A stretch of DNA of 22,175 nucleotides from the NCBI GenBank assembly GCA_021817025.1, contig JAKAWF010000026.1, positions 1 to 22,175 on the forward strand. The letters run 5' to 3'. The stretch is from a bacterium (GTDB lineage Bacteria > Chloroflexota > Dormibacteria > UBA8260 > Bog-877). Below, in pieces: positions 7,886-15,171 of this stretch. Each line of letters begins with the position of its first letter. Position 1 is the stretch's first letter. Under the pieces are notes generated by a model. The model ran no database searches. It saw nothing but the letters and a program-made list of their open reading frames with translations, and was not told where the DNA came from. The position numbers and the translations under genes are program-made.

Positions 7886-9349
7886 GCTCATTCTCCCAAC
7901 GCTATGCAAATGGCTGCAGGCTAGATGCCTGTGGACAGGACTCAACCACCTGGACACCACTGTTCCCCGGATGCTCAATACTCGCGCATCCCCCGGTCTC
8001 GCCCAATATCTCGACTAGTGCAGTGTCTCGGAAGTCGGAACGACCATCACGACGCGCTGGAGAACGAACGCCGAAGGCGTTCGGCCCTGGAGCAACTGGG
8101 AGCGCAAAACCAAGATACCACACTAGCACACCTTCACACCGCATCTTGCGATGACCCATGTTGAGGGCATCCCGACGACACTGCTCTCGGCCCGCCGCGC
8201 TCATCTGTCCTTCGACTCTGATCCGCCACCTTAGGACTGCTCGGGTGCTGGCGGGCCAAGGTCCCGATGAAATCGTCATACGCGCCTTCACCCCACCAAC
8301 CGGCCGGAGCGCTCACTGGGAAAGGGGCGCAGCGGCCACCTCGGGTCGGCCCAGGCGAGCATCGACTATCCATCTCGCCACCCTGCAAGCTGCAGCTAAG
8401 TCCACTGCTCAGATCATGCTGGTCCGACCGCGTTACGAGGTCGCAATCGGAATCCAGACCTCCCTATCCTTCTCCACCGCCAGAGTTGATGCGCTGCAAC
8501 CTGTCGGGCCCCGACCCAGCCCGCCCTGATCTCGGCGGAACGCCCAGAGGTCACCCAGACCTTGGATGGCTCGTCGCACACCGCAGCTCGGCTCATCCCG
8601 CCCCGCTACTCCTATCCACACTCGTGCCCACCGGTCCAGCCGTCGCCATGTCCGGAGGTCCGCAACCTCGCAGACTCTGGCCCGGTGCTCTTCCATCATG
8701 AACAGGTGAGGGGCGGCGCTACTCTTCATGGCAGCGCCGCCTCTCATCCGGGTCGCAATGGCTGGCCAAGACCTCCAGTGTCGCGCCACCAGGACAAACG
8801 AGCTGCTCGTGACCGCCAAAGCCAGCCACGACGCAAGACGAAGCTCGCTTCGATCCGACGCCACCCTGAGTTGAATCGAATCGAATCGGTTGCGAACACC
8901 CCCTCTCACACCACAGCCCCACGACTCTGTCCGCACTCGGCTCCGACTGCGGCCCAGCGCGCCACGAGACTGACCCTCCACTCCACCCTCGCACCCGTCT
9001 ACCCCAACACTCCGATAGCCCGTCCTGTCCTCCTCTACCTCGACCACGTATCCCTTACCGCCGACCCTTCGTGTGGAAGCGACATCAGCACCACGGCTGG
9101 GCCAGCGCCCCTTCACTCACCGAAACCCAGAACTCCTCCCTACCCAACCACACTGTCAACTTCCACATGGTGAACGCGGACCCCTTACTGCGCCCGCGTC
9201 CAACGGTCTCCGAGACGCATCGTCGGACCCTCACCCCCACGTAACGACCCACCCAATACAACACAACGCGCGCACCCTGACGCGAGCCACGCTGGCCGCC
9301 TCTCCTGTCGACCATCAATCAGCCAGGCCTAACGCCCGACGCCTTACAA
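7886..9349. other. 1.46-kb gap inside the ABC transporter locus, no credible gene
   Basis: Frames here are Pro/Ser/Arg- or Gly/Arg/Ser-rich, mutually overlapping on both strands, lack good ribosome sites and match no family I recognise. They look like random translation of GC-rich DNA. Visible items are a perfect 8-bp stem hairpin at 8065-8083 and a triple GAATC run near 8875. The flanks are genes of one transporter read in the same direction, so the stretch is probably an insertion scar or a fully decayed gene, and it must also contain any promoter for the permease unit. Confidence 0.5.
8065..8083. terminator. Perfect hairpin between binding-protein and permease genes (possible terminator)
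   Basis: CGAACGCC at 8065-8072 and GGCGTTCG at 8076-8083 form a perfect 8-bp stem with a 3-nt loop. On the minus strand, the direction of the flanking genes, the loop is TTC. There is no T-tract after it, so intrinsic termination is uncertain. It lies about 180 bp before the permease start and could alternatively be an operator or a mobile-repeat relic. Confidence 0.35.
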
Positions 9350-10354
9350 CTAGCCACGTTCGATCTCCGCAGGTGTCAACAGAACCTTCGACCACTGTGG
9401 AATCGCGGCGATCTTTCCAGAAGCAAGAAGCGCCCCAGCATTGCGTTGGAGATGTGCCGCCAAGTCGCTGGGATAGCCACTCGCCACCACCATTTCCGCG
9501 ACAATGTGACCTACCATTGCGCGTGTAACATTGTCGCCCTGAGATCGCAGGAAAGCATATGCAGCACTTACGGCCTCACTTCGACTCTTGTTGAACACCC
9601 TTACTACTGCGTTGTATGCTGTGATGAACTTGTACAGCGCTCCCCGCTTTGCCTTCAGCACGGCAGGCGTGCTAAGAAAGAATATGGGCACGTACCCGTA
9701 GGGCCTATACGTCGTAAGCTCCGTCCCCAGCCCCTGCGCAACCGCTTCCGATATCTGCGGCTCGTTGCCCGCAAACGCTGCAATGCTGTGAGCGGCCAGG
9801 GCTGCGGGCATCTCCGTAAAGGGCAGATTTACCAGCGTATACTGCCCAGGCTGTAAACCGTAGCGCGGCAGTATTGCGTCTATCAGGAGCGAGTTTGTCT
9901 CCGACCCGACCGTACTAGCTATCGCCTTACCACGAAGTTGGGAAAGACTGGTTATACCTTTTGCGACAACTACCCCAGATGTACCGTTTCCGATCTGTTC
10001 GATACCGATCGAGACCCCTTTCACCTTTGACGCGGCCTCGATGAGGGGTGTCTCCGCAGTTACTGCAATGTCTGTGGTTCCTGCATAAAGAGCATCAACC
10101 GCGACCGAGCCTGAAGTTGTATATGAGAGGTCTACTGCCAGGCCTGCCCTGCGAAAGATGCCAAGCCTCGCCCCTACAATAACAGGCAGACCCACCACCC
10201 CGGAGGGGAGCGCGATATTTAGCGGCACCAGCTTCTTTGGGGCTGTTCTGGGCGCAGTCGAGGCACCGCAGCCAGCCACGACGACTGACCCAACCAACGC
10301 CGCGACTATGGCCCACATCGTATGGCGACCACCACCGACACATCTGCCTGCCAT
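9350..10354 (-). CDS. ABC transporter substrate-binding lipoprotein (SsuA/TauA/NMT1-like)
   Basis: Extracytoplasmic binding protein of 334 residues. Residues 1-29 form a lipoprotein signal: Arg-rich start, hydrophobic core W-A-I-V-A-A-L-V-G-S and lipobox V-A-G-C with lipidated Cys29. The mature part starts L-N-I-A-L-P-S-G-V-V-G-L-P-V-I-V-G-A-R-L-G-I-F-R-R-A-G-L, the usual opening of NMT1/SsuA-type proteins, with Y-A-G-T-T-D-I-A-V and S-L-S-Q-L-R-G-K-A-I-A following. AAGGAGG lies 9 nt before the ATG. It follows the amidohydrolase gene by 55 bp and is the likely partner of the permease and ATPase downstream. Ligand unknown; a sulfonate is favoured by context. This gene has some of the lowest GC in the window. 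Confidence 0.9.
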   Translation of the reverse strand: MAGRCVGGGRHTMWAIVAALVGSVVVAGCGASTAPRTAPKKLVPLNIALPSGVVGLPVIVGARLGIFRRAGLAVDLSYTTSGSVAVDALYAGTTDIAVTAETPLIEAASKVKGVSIGIEQIGNGTSGVVVAKGITSLSQLRGKAIASTVGSETNSLLIDAILPRYGLQPGQYTLVNLPFTEMPAALAAHSIAAFAGNEPQISEAVAQGLGTELTTYRPYGYVPIFFLSTPAVLKAKRGALYKFITAYNAVVRVFNKSRSEAVSAAYAFLRSQGDNVTRAMVGHIVAEMVVASGYPSDLAAHLQRNAGALLASGKIAAIPQWSKVLLTPAEIERG

Positions 10355-10409
10355 TCGCTTACGGCCTCCTTCTCATCCACCGACTTGGTACTGCCATACG
10401 TGCCCGGGA

Positions 10410-11813
10410 TTAATCGGTGAGCACGCGCGTGCGATTCGACCCTACTGCCTCAACAGGCTCCTGCAAAGAAAAATCCAACACCCGTAGAGCGCCGGCCACG
10501 GACAGACGCTCACGCCACTCTGGGTCCGACACTACCGTGATGTCGTGTCCGTTCAGTCGGTCTACACAGACATCACCGTCCTTCATGACGAGCTTGATCT
10601 TCTCTCGCTGTTGAAGCAAGCCGATGTCCATCGACGGATCCCCATCCACTGCGATAATGTCGGCAAGCTTCCCCTTCTCCAGGGTTCCCACTCGGTCGCC
10701 AATCCCCAATGCATCGGCTGCAGTGGCGGTCCCGGCCTTGATGGCATCCATCGGGGCCATGCCGTATCGCACATAGATTTCCAACTCCGCAGCACTCCGC
10801 CCAATCTCTGGGTCAATACCCGTGTCCGTCCCCAACGCAATGCGCACGCCCGCTTCATGCAATCTCTGGAACGTTTCCTTAGTGTCTGGTTGCAGACGCT
10901 TCATTTTGGCCAGTACAAATTCCGGAGTTCCGGAGCGGCGCCGCGAGGCGATCGCATAGTCTGTGCGATGAAGCAACGTAGTGGTGAGGATGGTTCCGCG
11001 TTCCAGCATCATCTGTATCGCTTCGTCATCCGTCCAAACACAATGCTCTAGGGTGTCCACACCTGCTCGAAGAGCCATCTTCTGCGCTTCGGCGGTGAAG
11101 CAGTGGCACGCGCAGCGCTTCTTGAAAGCGTGCGCTTCATCCACTATCGCGTCTATCTCCTCCTGACACATATTGCGAACGTCTGGCTCCTCTTTGTTCG
11201 TCCCGCCGCCGCCAGATGCACAGGTCTTAATGAGGTCGCAACCATCTCGCAAATTCCTTCTGACCATTCGCCGCAGGTCCCACGGCCCATCGGCTGTAGC
11301 GCCCTGTTCGCGGGGCGCGGCTCCGGGCAAGGGCAAGTCGAGGTGTGCCGATGTAATGTATGTAAAACCAGCCACGAGAAGGCGCGGACCCGCAACTATG
11401 CCGGCGTTGATGGCGTCACGTACGGCGACCATTTCAGCTGTATTTGGGCCGGACGCCTTGTGTCCACCTACATCACGCAGGCTGGTAAACCCCATGTCAA
11501 GGCACACCTGAGCGTGAAACAGGGCGTAGAAGGCCTGCCTCTGCGGCGTCACCTCAAACTGGGCAGCTCTATAGTTCGCAAATGTAAGGCAGTTAAAGCC
11601 GGAGACATGGAGATGTGCATCGATGAGCCCAGGCATGAGCGTGCATTGGCCAGTATCGATTACCCGGTCAGCGTCTGGCGGCTCCTCCAAGAGGCCGACA
11701 TCCCGTATGGTTTGCCCCTGAATGACTATCAAGTTTCCGGGCAAGGCCTCCTCGTGAAGGCTGTCGATCACCCGCGCCCCTCGAAGTACCGTAACTAGCT
11801 CACCATCTCGCAT
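10410..11813 (-). CDS. Metal-dependent amidohydrolase (imidazolonepropionase/prolidase-like)
   Basis: 467-residue amidohydrolase-superfamily enzyme with a binuclear metal site. Ligands visible: His67 and His69 in G-L-I-D-A-H-L-H, probable carboxylated Lys196 in D-L-I-K-T-C-A-S-G-G-G-G, His237 in C-H-C-F-T, His257 in L-E-H-C-V-W and Asp330 in L-G-T-D-T-G. The N- and C-terminal beta-sandwich segments (VLRGARVIDS; GKLADIIAVDGDP) are present. These are the signs of the cytosolic imidazolonepropionase-like branch, whose characterised members include Xaa-Pro/Xaa-Arg dipeptidases and lactonases. The ATG at 11813 has a very strong AAGGAGG at 11821-11827. It probably shares a transcript with the binding-protein gene 55 bp downstream. 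Its role may be to free an amine- or acid-bearing moiety from an imported conjugate; substrate unproven. Confidence 0.9.
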   Translation of the reverse strand: MRDGELVTVLRGARVIDSLHEEALPGNLIVIQGQTIRDVGLLEEPPDADRVIDTGQCTLMPGLIDAHLHVSGFNCLTFANYRAAQFEVTPQRQAFYALFHAQVCLDMGFTSLRDVGGHKASGPNTAEMVAVRDAINAGIVAGPRLLVAGFTYITSAHLDLPLPGAAPREQGATADGPWDLRRMVRRNLRDGCDLIKTCASGGGGTNKEEPDVRNMCQEEIDAIVDEAHAFKKRCACHCFTAEAQKMALRAGVDTLEHCVWTDDEAIQMMLERGTILTTTLLHRTDYAIASRRRSGTPEFVLAKMKRLQPDTKETFQRLHEAGVRIALGTDTGIDPEIGRSAAELEIYVRYGMAPMDAIKAGTATAADALGIGDRVGTLEKGKLADIIAVDGDPSMDIGLLQQREKIKLVMKDGDVCVDRLNGHDITVVSDPEWRERLSVAGALRVLDFSLQEPVEAVGSNRTRVLTD

Positions 11814-12178
11814 GTGGTTCCCTCCTTGGCTGTAGTCGACCTAAACTGGGCAGTTGCCGTTCCTAATTAGCCACGTCTGAGTTGTGGCCTGCCCACCCGG
11901 AACATTTGGGCGGCGCCCGTCAGATGTCGAGCATGTGGTGTCGGCTTGATCCCGGCACATGGCTTCCTCGCCGAGATTGAGGGCAATTGACCATGATCGC
12001 ACACGCTCCCCGCAGGGAGGGCGATGACATGGCCTTCGAGGCAACGAGCTCACGGAGCGACTGACTGGGATGGGTCCGCACTGGAAGCTACGCCGCGTCT
12101 GCAAAGTATCAGATCCTTCCGCCCACCGCTGCACCGGCCACCCCCGATTTGCTGTGGGACCCCGGTGTAGCGGCTCGA
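11814..12178. other. 365-bp gap between amidohydrolase and pta genes
   Basis: Apart from the strong ribosome site AAGGAGG at 11821-11827 that serves the amidohydrolase, I see no gene. One 113-codon minus frame (11841-12182) overlaps the pta stop by 4 bp, but its composition is patchy and it resembles no family. The size suggests a separate promoter for the amidohydrolase and binding-protein unit. The GC level drops noticeably from here leftward. Confidence 0.5.
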
Positions 12179-13252
12179 TCATTCTGAACCCAAGGCCATC
12201 AACGCACTCACCAACGTGACGACCCGGATATCGGCCATGCTACAGCCTCGGGACAGATCATTCATCGGCGCGGAGAGACCCTGGAGCAATGGCCCGATGG
12301 CTCGGGCATGGGCCAAGCGCTGAGTTAGCTTGTAGCCTATGTTGCCAGCATCAAGATTGGGAAAGACGAGCACATTGGCGCGCCCCGCAACCGCGGAGCC
12401 CGGGGCCTTCATCTGGCCCACCACCGTGTCCAGAGCGGCATCTGCCTGGAGCTCTCCGTCAAGGCACACGGTCGGTGACAGGCGCGCAGCGAGGTCCGCC
12501 GCCTCCCGAACGAGCGTCACCTGTGGGTGGGACGCGCTCCCTTTGGTAGAAAATGAAAGGAGTGCCACCCTTGGAACCTCACCCGTCAAGGTCCTGAAGG
12601 TGGCGCTTGTGGCCAGGGCCACCTCGGCCAGCTGCTCAGAATCTGGCTGAGGGAGGACGGCACAGTCACCAAACGACAGAGCGCGCCCATCCTCGAGCAC
12701 CATGAGAAAGCTGCTCGTCACGCACTGGGCGCCGCTACGCAGTCCGAGAACCAAAAGCGCGGCCCTAACTACTTCTGCAGTCGGCCGGGCGCTCCCACCG
12801 ACACAGGCATGGGCATAGCCGGAGCGCACAGCCGCCGCACCCAGATAGAGCGGATCCCTCTTGTATTGCCTCAGCATATCCACGGGAAGCGACCGGCCCT
12901 GGAGGGCATCCTCGAAGGCCCCTCGAATGAGGCCAACCTCGAAGGCACCTTGGGGAGCGAGAACTTCCACCGAACCAGGGAGCTCCACGCCCACGTCCTC
13001 GGCCACCCGGGCTACCTCACTCGGCTCGGCCAACAACACCGGCTCCACCGCTCCGTCTACTGCCAGCCACGCCGCCGCTGCCACCACCCGTGGGTCTGCA
13101 CCGTCCGTCAGCGCAACCCGCCGCTTGGGAGCCCTGTGTAGTGTCGCCCGCCAGGCCGTTTCGAGCGCCGACAGCGCCACCGAGGCCCCATCCCGCAGAG
13201 GGTCACTTTCGTGCGATCGAGTGCCCCGTTGAGACGCGAGCACAGAAGTCAC
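12179..13252 (-). CDS. pta: Phosphate acetyltransferase (phosphotransacetylase)
   Basis: Converts acetyl phosphate and CoA to acetyl-CoA and phosphate. 357 residues, matching the short single-domain Pta_PTB form. Diagnostic C-terminal half: L-L-S-F-S-T-K-G-S-A, D-G-E-L-Q-A-D-A-A-L, A-G-R-A-N-V-L-V-F-P-N-L-D-A-G-N-I-G-Y-K and P-M-N-D-L-S-R-G-C. The first 30 residues are poorly conserved and could be extra; GTG 13252 is the longest start. It begins 2 bp after the xsc stop, so the two genes are clearly co-transcribed. The xsc-pta pairing is standard in sulfonate degraders, where Pta handles the acetyl phosphate made by Xsc. Confidence 0.94.
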   Translation of the reverse strand: MTSVLASQRGTRSHESDPLRDGASVALSALETAWRATLHRAPKRRVALTDGADPRVVAAAAWLAVDGAVEPVLLAEPSEVARVAEDVGVELPGSVEVLAPQGAFEVGLIRGAFEDALQGRSLPVDMLRQYKRDPLYLGAAAVRSGYAHACVGGSARPTAEVVRAALLVLGLRSGAQCVTSSFLMVLEDGRALSFGDCAVLPQPDSEQLAEVALATSATFRTLTGEVPRVALLSFSTKGSASHPQVTLVREAADLAARLSPTVCLDGELQADAALDTVVGQMKAPGSAVAGRANVLVFPNLDAGNIGYKLTQRLAHARAIGPLLQGLSAPMNDLSRGCSMADIRVVTLVSALMALGSE

Positions 13253-13254
13253 GG

Positions 13255-14991
13255 TCAGGCTCCGAGATGGCGGTACTTGTCGAGGAGCCGGGTAGGGAGC
13301 TGCAGAGCATCACGGCGGAACGGCTCTGCCAACTCCTCGGAGTCGACCGATAAGGCGATGACAGTCGGCCGCCCCCGCTCGAATGCGCTGTGTACAGCGG
13401 CCTGAATTTCCGATTCCTTGTCGACGCAGATCCCCTCGGCCCCCATAGCCCGGGCCACTTCGGCAAAATTTGGGTTCTTCAGGTTGGTTGCGACGAAGCG
13501 GTTGTCGTAGAATTCGATCTGGTTCTTCTTCTCGGCGCCCCACTCGCCATTGTTCCAGACGATGGCCACCACGGGGATCTCTTCCCTAACTGCTGTCATC
13601 ACCTCGGCCATGCTCATCCCCCAGGCTCCGTCACCGATGTGGGCGAGCACCGGCGTTTCGGGTGCCGCAAGTTTGGCTCCCAGTGCCGTCGGGTACGAGT
13701 AGCCACAATTTCCGAAGCTCATGGCAGCGAGGAACTTCCGCGGCTGTTCAAAGTGAACATAACTGTTGGCGACCGAGGAGATGTTGCCAATGTCGGTCGT
13801 CACGATGGTGTCTTCAGGGAGCGCGCCGTGGATCAACGACAAGGCCCGGCGCGGGCTTATCGGTTCCCCCGATCGAGATGATAGCGAGGTGAGCTCTGCT
13901 TGCCACGCTGACCGCTCTCTGCTCACTTCGGCGATGCGTTCCTCGTTCCGGACCCTGGTAGGCGCCCCCTCGCGCAGGCGGGCCAGTAAGTCGGTGGCCA
14001 CAGCCTTGGCGTCGGCGGCGATACCGAGGGAGATCCGCTTGGTCATACCGAGCACCCGGTGGTCGATGTCCACCTGAATGATCTTGGCCTGGCGCGGCCA
14101 GTAGTCGAGCCCGTACTGGGGAAGGGTCCCGAAGGGGCCGAGACGGCATCCGATGGCGAGGACCACGTCGGCCCGGGCGATCAGCCTCATCGCCGCCTTT
14201 GACCCCTGGTAACCAATGGGACCAGCAGCCAATTCGTGGCTCGCCGGAAAGGAGTCGGAATGGAGATAGGAACTGATGACCGGGGCGGACAAGTACTCGG
14301 CCAGCTTGGCCACCTCTCCCACTCCATCGGACTGGACGACGCCCCCACCCGAGACGATCACCGGAAACGAAGCCTCGGCGAGGAGCCGGGATGCCTCGGC
14401 GATGTCATCGGGATGGCCCGACCCCCGTCGCACCACTGACGACGGGTAAATCTCGTACTCACCCTCGCCGTAGAAGTAGTCACGAGGGATGTCCACCTGG
14501 ACCGGGCCATGCTCCGCCTTAGCCACGTAGAAGGCCCGGCGGAGGAGCTCGGCCATCCGCTCAGGCCGATTGACCTGGACTTGCCACTTGGTGATCTTCG
14601 AGAAGATGGGAAGTTGCTCGGTCTCCTGAAACCCTCCTAGGCCCACTCCCATGCTGCCCGCCGAAGGGGTGACGAAGACCAGTGGGGTGTGGGCCCAATA
14701 GGCCGCGGCCACCGCCGTCACGAAGTTGGTAATCCCCGGACCGTTCTGTCCGATTGCGAACGAGGGTCGGTTGGTGATGCGGGCGTGCCCGTCGGCCATG
14801 TGGATGGCGTTCTGCTCATGGGCAACCGATACGAAACGGATGCCGGCCGCCGGGAACAGGTCGAGGGCGTCCATATAGGCCGAACCCACGATGCCTGGGA
14901 CGACCGAAACCCCTTCTGCGACTAGTGTTTCGACGAAGGCCTCGCTCGAGGTCATCTTCCGTGAGTAGCCACTCGACTCGCTGCTGGTCAT
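13255..14991 (-). CDS. xsc: Sulfoacetaldehyde acetyltransferase
   Basis: Thiamine-diphosphate enzyme that splits sulfoacetaldehyde with phosphate into acetyl phosphate and sulfite (EC 2.3.3.15). 578 residues, usual length about 590. Catalytic Glu59 in V-A-H-E-Q-N-A; Xsc-type block Q-N-G-P-G-I-T-N-F-V-T-A-V with A-Y-W-A-H-T-P-L after it; G-F-Q-E-T-E-Q; I-P-R-D-Y-F; D-Y-W-P-R-Q-A-K-I-I-Q-V-D; ThDP motif G-D-G-A-W-G ... W-N-N; N-G-E-W-G-A-E-K-K-N; and C-terminal E-P-F-R-R-D-A-L. These blocks separate it from acetolactate synthase and oxalyl-CoA decarboxylase. An ATG 12 codons in (14955) is an alternative start. It is divergent from the MocR regulator gene and followed at once by pta. Sulfite disposal genes are not in the window. 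Confidence 0.94.
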   Translation of the reverse strand: MTSSESSGYSRKMTSSEAFVETLVAEGVSVVPGIVGSAYMDALDLFPAAGIRFVSVAHEQNAIHMADGHARITNRPSFAIGQNGPGITNFVTAVAAAYWAHTPLVFVTPSAGSMGVGLGGFQETEQLPIFSKITKWQVQVNRPERMAELLRRAFYVAKAEHGPVQVDIPRDYFYGEGEYEIYPSSVVRRGSGHPDDIAEASRLLAEASFPVIVSGGGVVQSDGVGEVAKLAEYLSAPVISSYLHSDSFPASHELAAGPIGYQGSKAAMRLIARADVVLAIGCRLGPFGTLPQYGLDYWPRQAKIIQVDIDHRVLGMTKRISLGIAADAKAVATDLLARLREGAPTRVRNEERIAEVSRERSAWQAELTSLSSRSGEPISPRRALSLIHGALPEDTIVTTDIGNISSVANSYVHFEQPRKFLAAMSFGNCGYSYPTALGAKLAAPETPVLAHIGDGAWGMSMAEVMTAVREEIPVVAIVWNNGEWGAEKKNQIEFYDNRFVATNLKNPNFAEVARAMGAEGICVDKESEIQAAVHSAFERGRPTVIALSVDSEELAEPFRRDALQLPTRLLDKYRHLGA

Positions 14992-15171
14992 CTAGCCCCC
15001 ATACACATGTTCGACGAGTTTATGAATTCCCTACACCGTTGATGCTATTTTGATGACGGTCTCTGGATCCTCGTCAAGAGCCAGATGCGATATACTTTTA
15101 GGTACCAGTTGGGTCCGCCGGCGGCACCGGCACGTCGGTTCGGTGGCCACAACTAGGGCCAACGAGTCGCC
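14992..15171. promoter_or_regulatory. Divergent xsc / mocR promoter region
   Basis: 180 bp between divergently transcribed genes, more AT-rich than its flanks. TATACT at 15091-15096 is a good plus-strand -10 candidate for the regulator operon, without an obvious -35. TTGATG occurs twice 11 bp apart (15039-15044 and 15050-15055). On the minus strand, CATAAACT near 15020 could serve xsc, but this is weak. Control of both operons by the adjacent MocR protein is expected from the arrangement. Confidence 0.5.
15075..15108 (-). promoter_or_regulatory. Candidate MocR/TauR-type operator (two CTGG half-sites)
   Basis: Read on the minus strand, CTGGTACCTAA (15108-15098) is followed 23 bp on by CTGGCTCTTG (15084-15075). 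As I recall it, the TauR operator of Rhodobacter consists of direct repeats of CTGGACYTAA. The first half-site equals this with one extra T; the second matches 6 of 10 positions. The TATACT -10 candidate lies between them, so a bound regulator would cover the operon's own promoter. Recognition by this protein is inference. Confidence 0.35.

Noticed and set aside
8875..8891. GAATC repeated three times
   Set aside because: Too short and isolated to call a meaningful tandem repeat.
8433..9173. ORFs of about 200-230 codons on both strands in the transporter gap
   Set aside because: They overlap each other, are low in complexity, have no ribosome sites and no recognisable motif.
5411..10354. ThiXYZ-like pyrimidine-precursor or nitrate importer
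   Set aside because: The binding-protein and ATPase families allow it, but no thiamine or nitrate genes are nearby while xsc-pta is; not excluded, just less likely.
11841..12182. 113-codon minus ORF overlapping the pta stop by 4 bp
   Set aside because: The overlap looks operon-like, but the translation has the Arg/Pro/Ser/Cys pattern of non-coding DNA and no family resemblance.
13255..14991. Acetolactate synthase or oxalyl-CoA decarboxylase for the ThDP enzyme
   Set aside because: The QNGPGITNFVTAV...AYWAHTPL, NGEWGAEKKN and EPFRRDA blocks and the adjacent pta are specific to Xsc.
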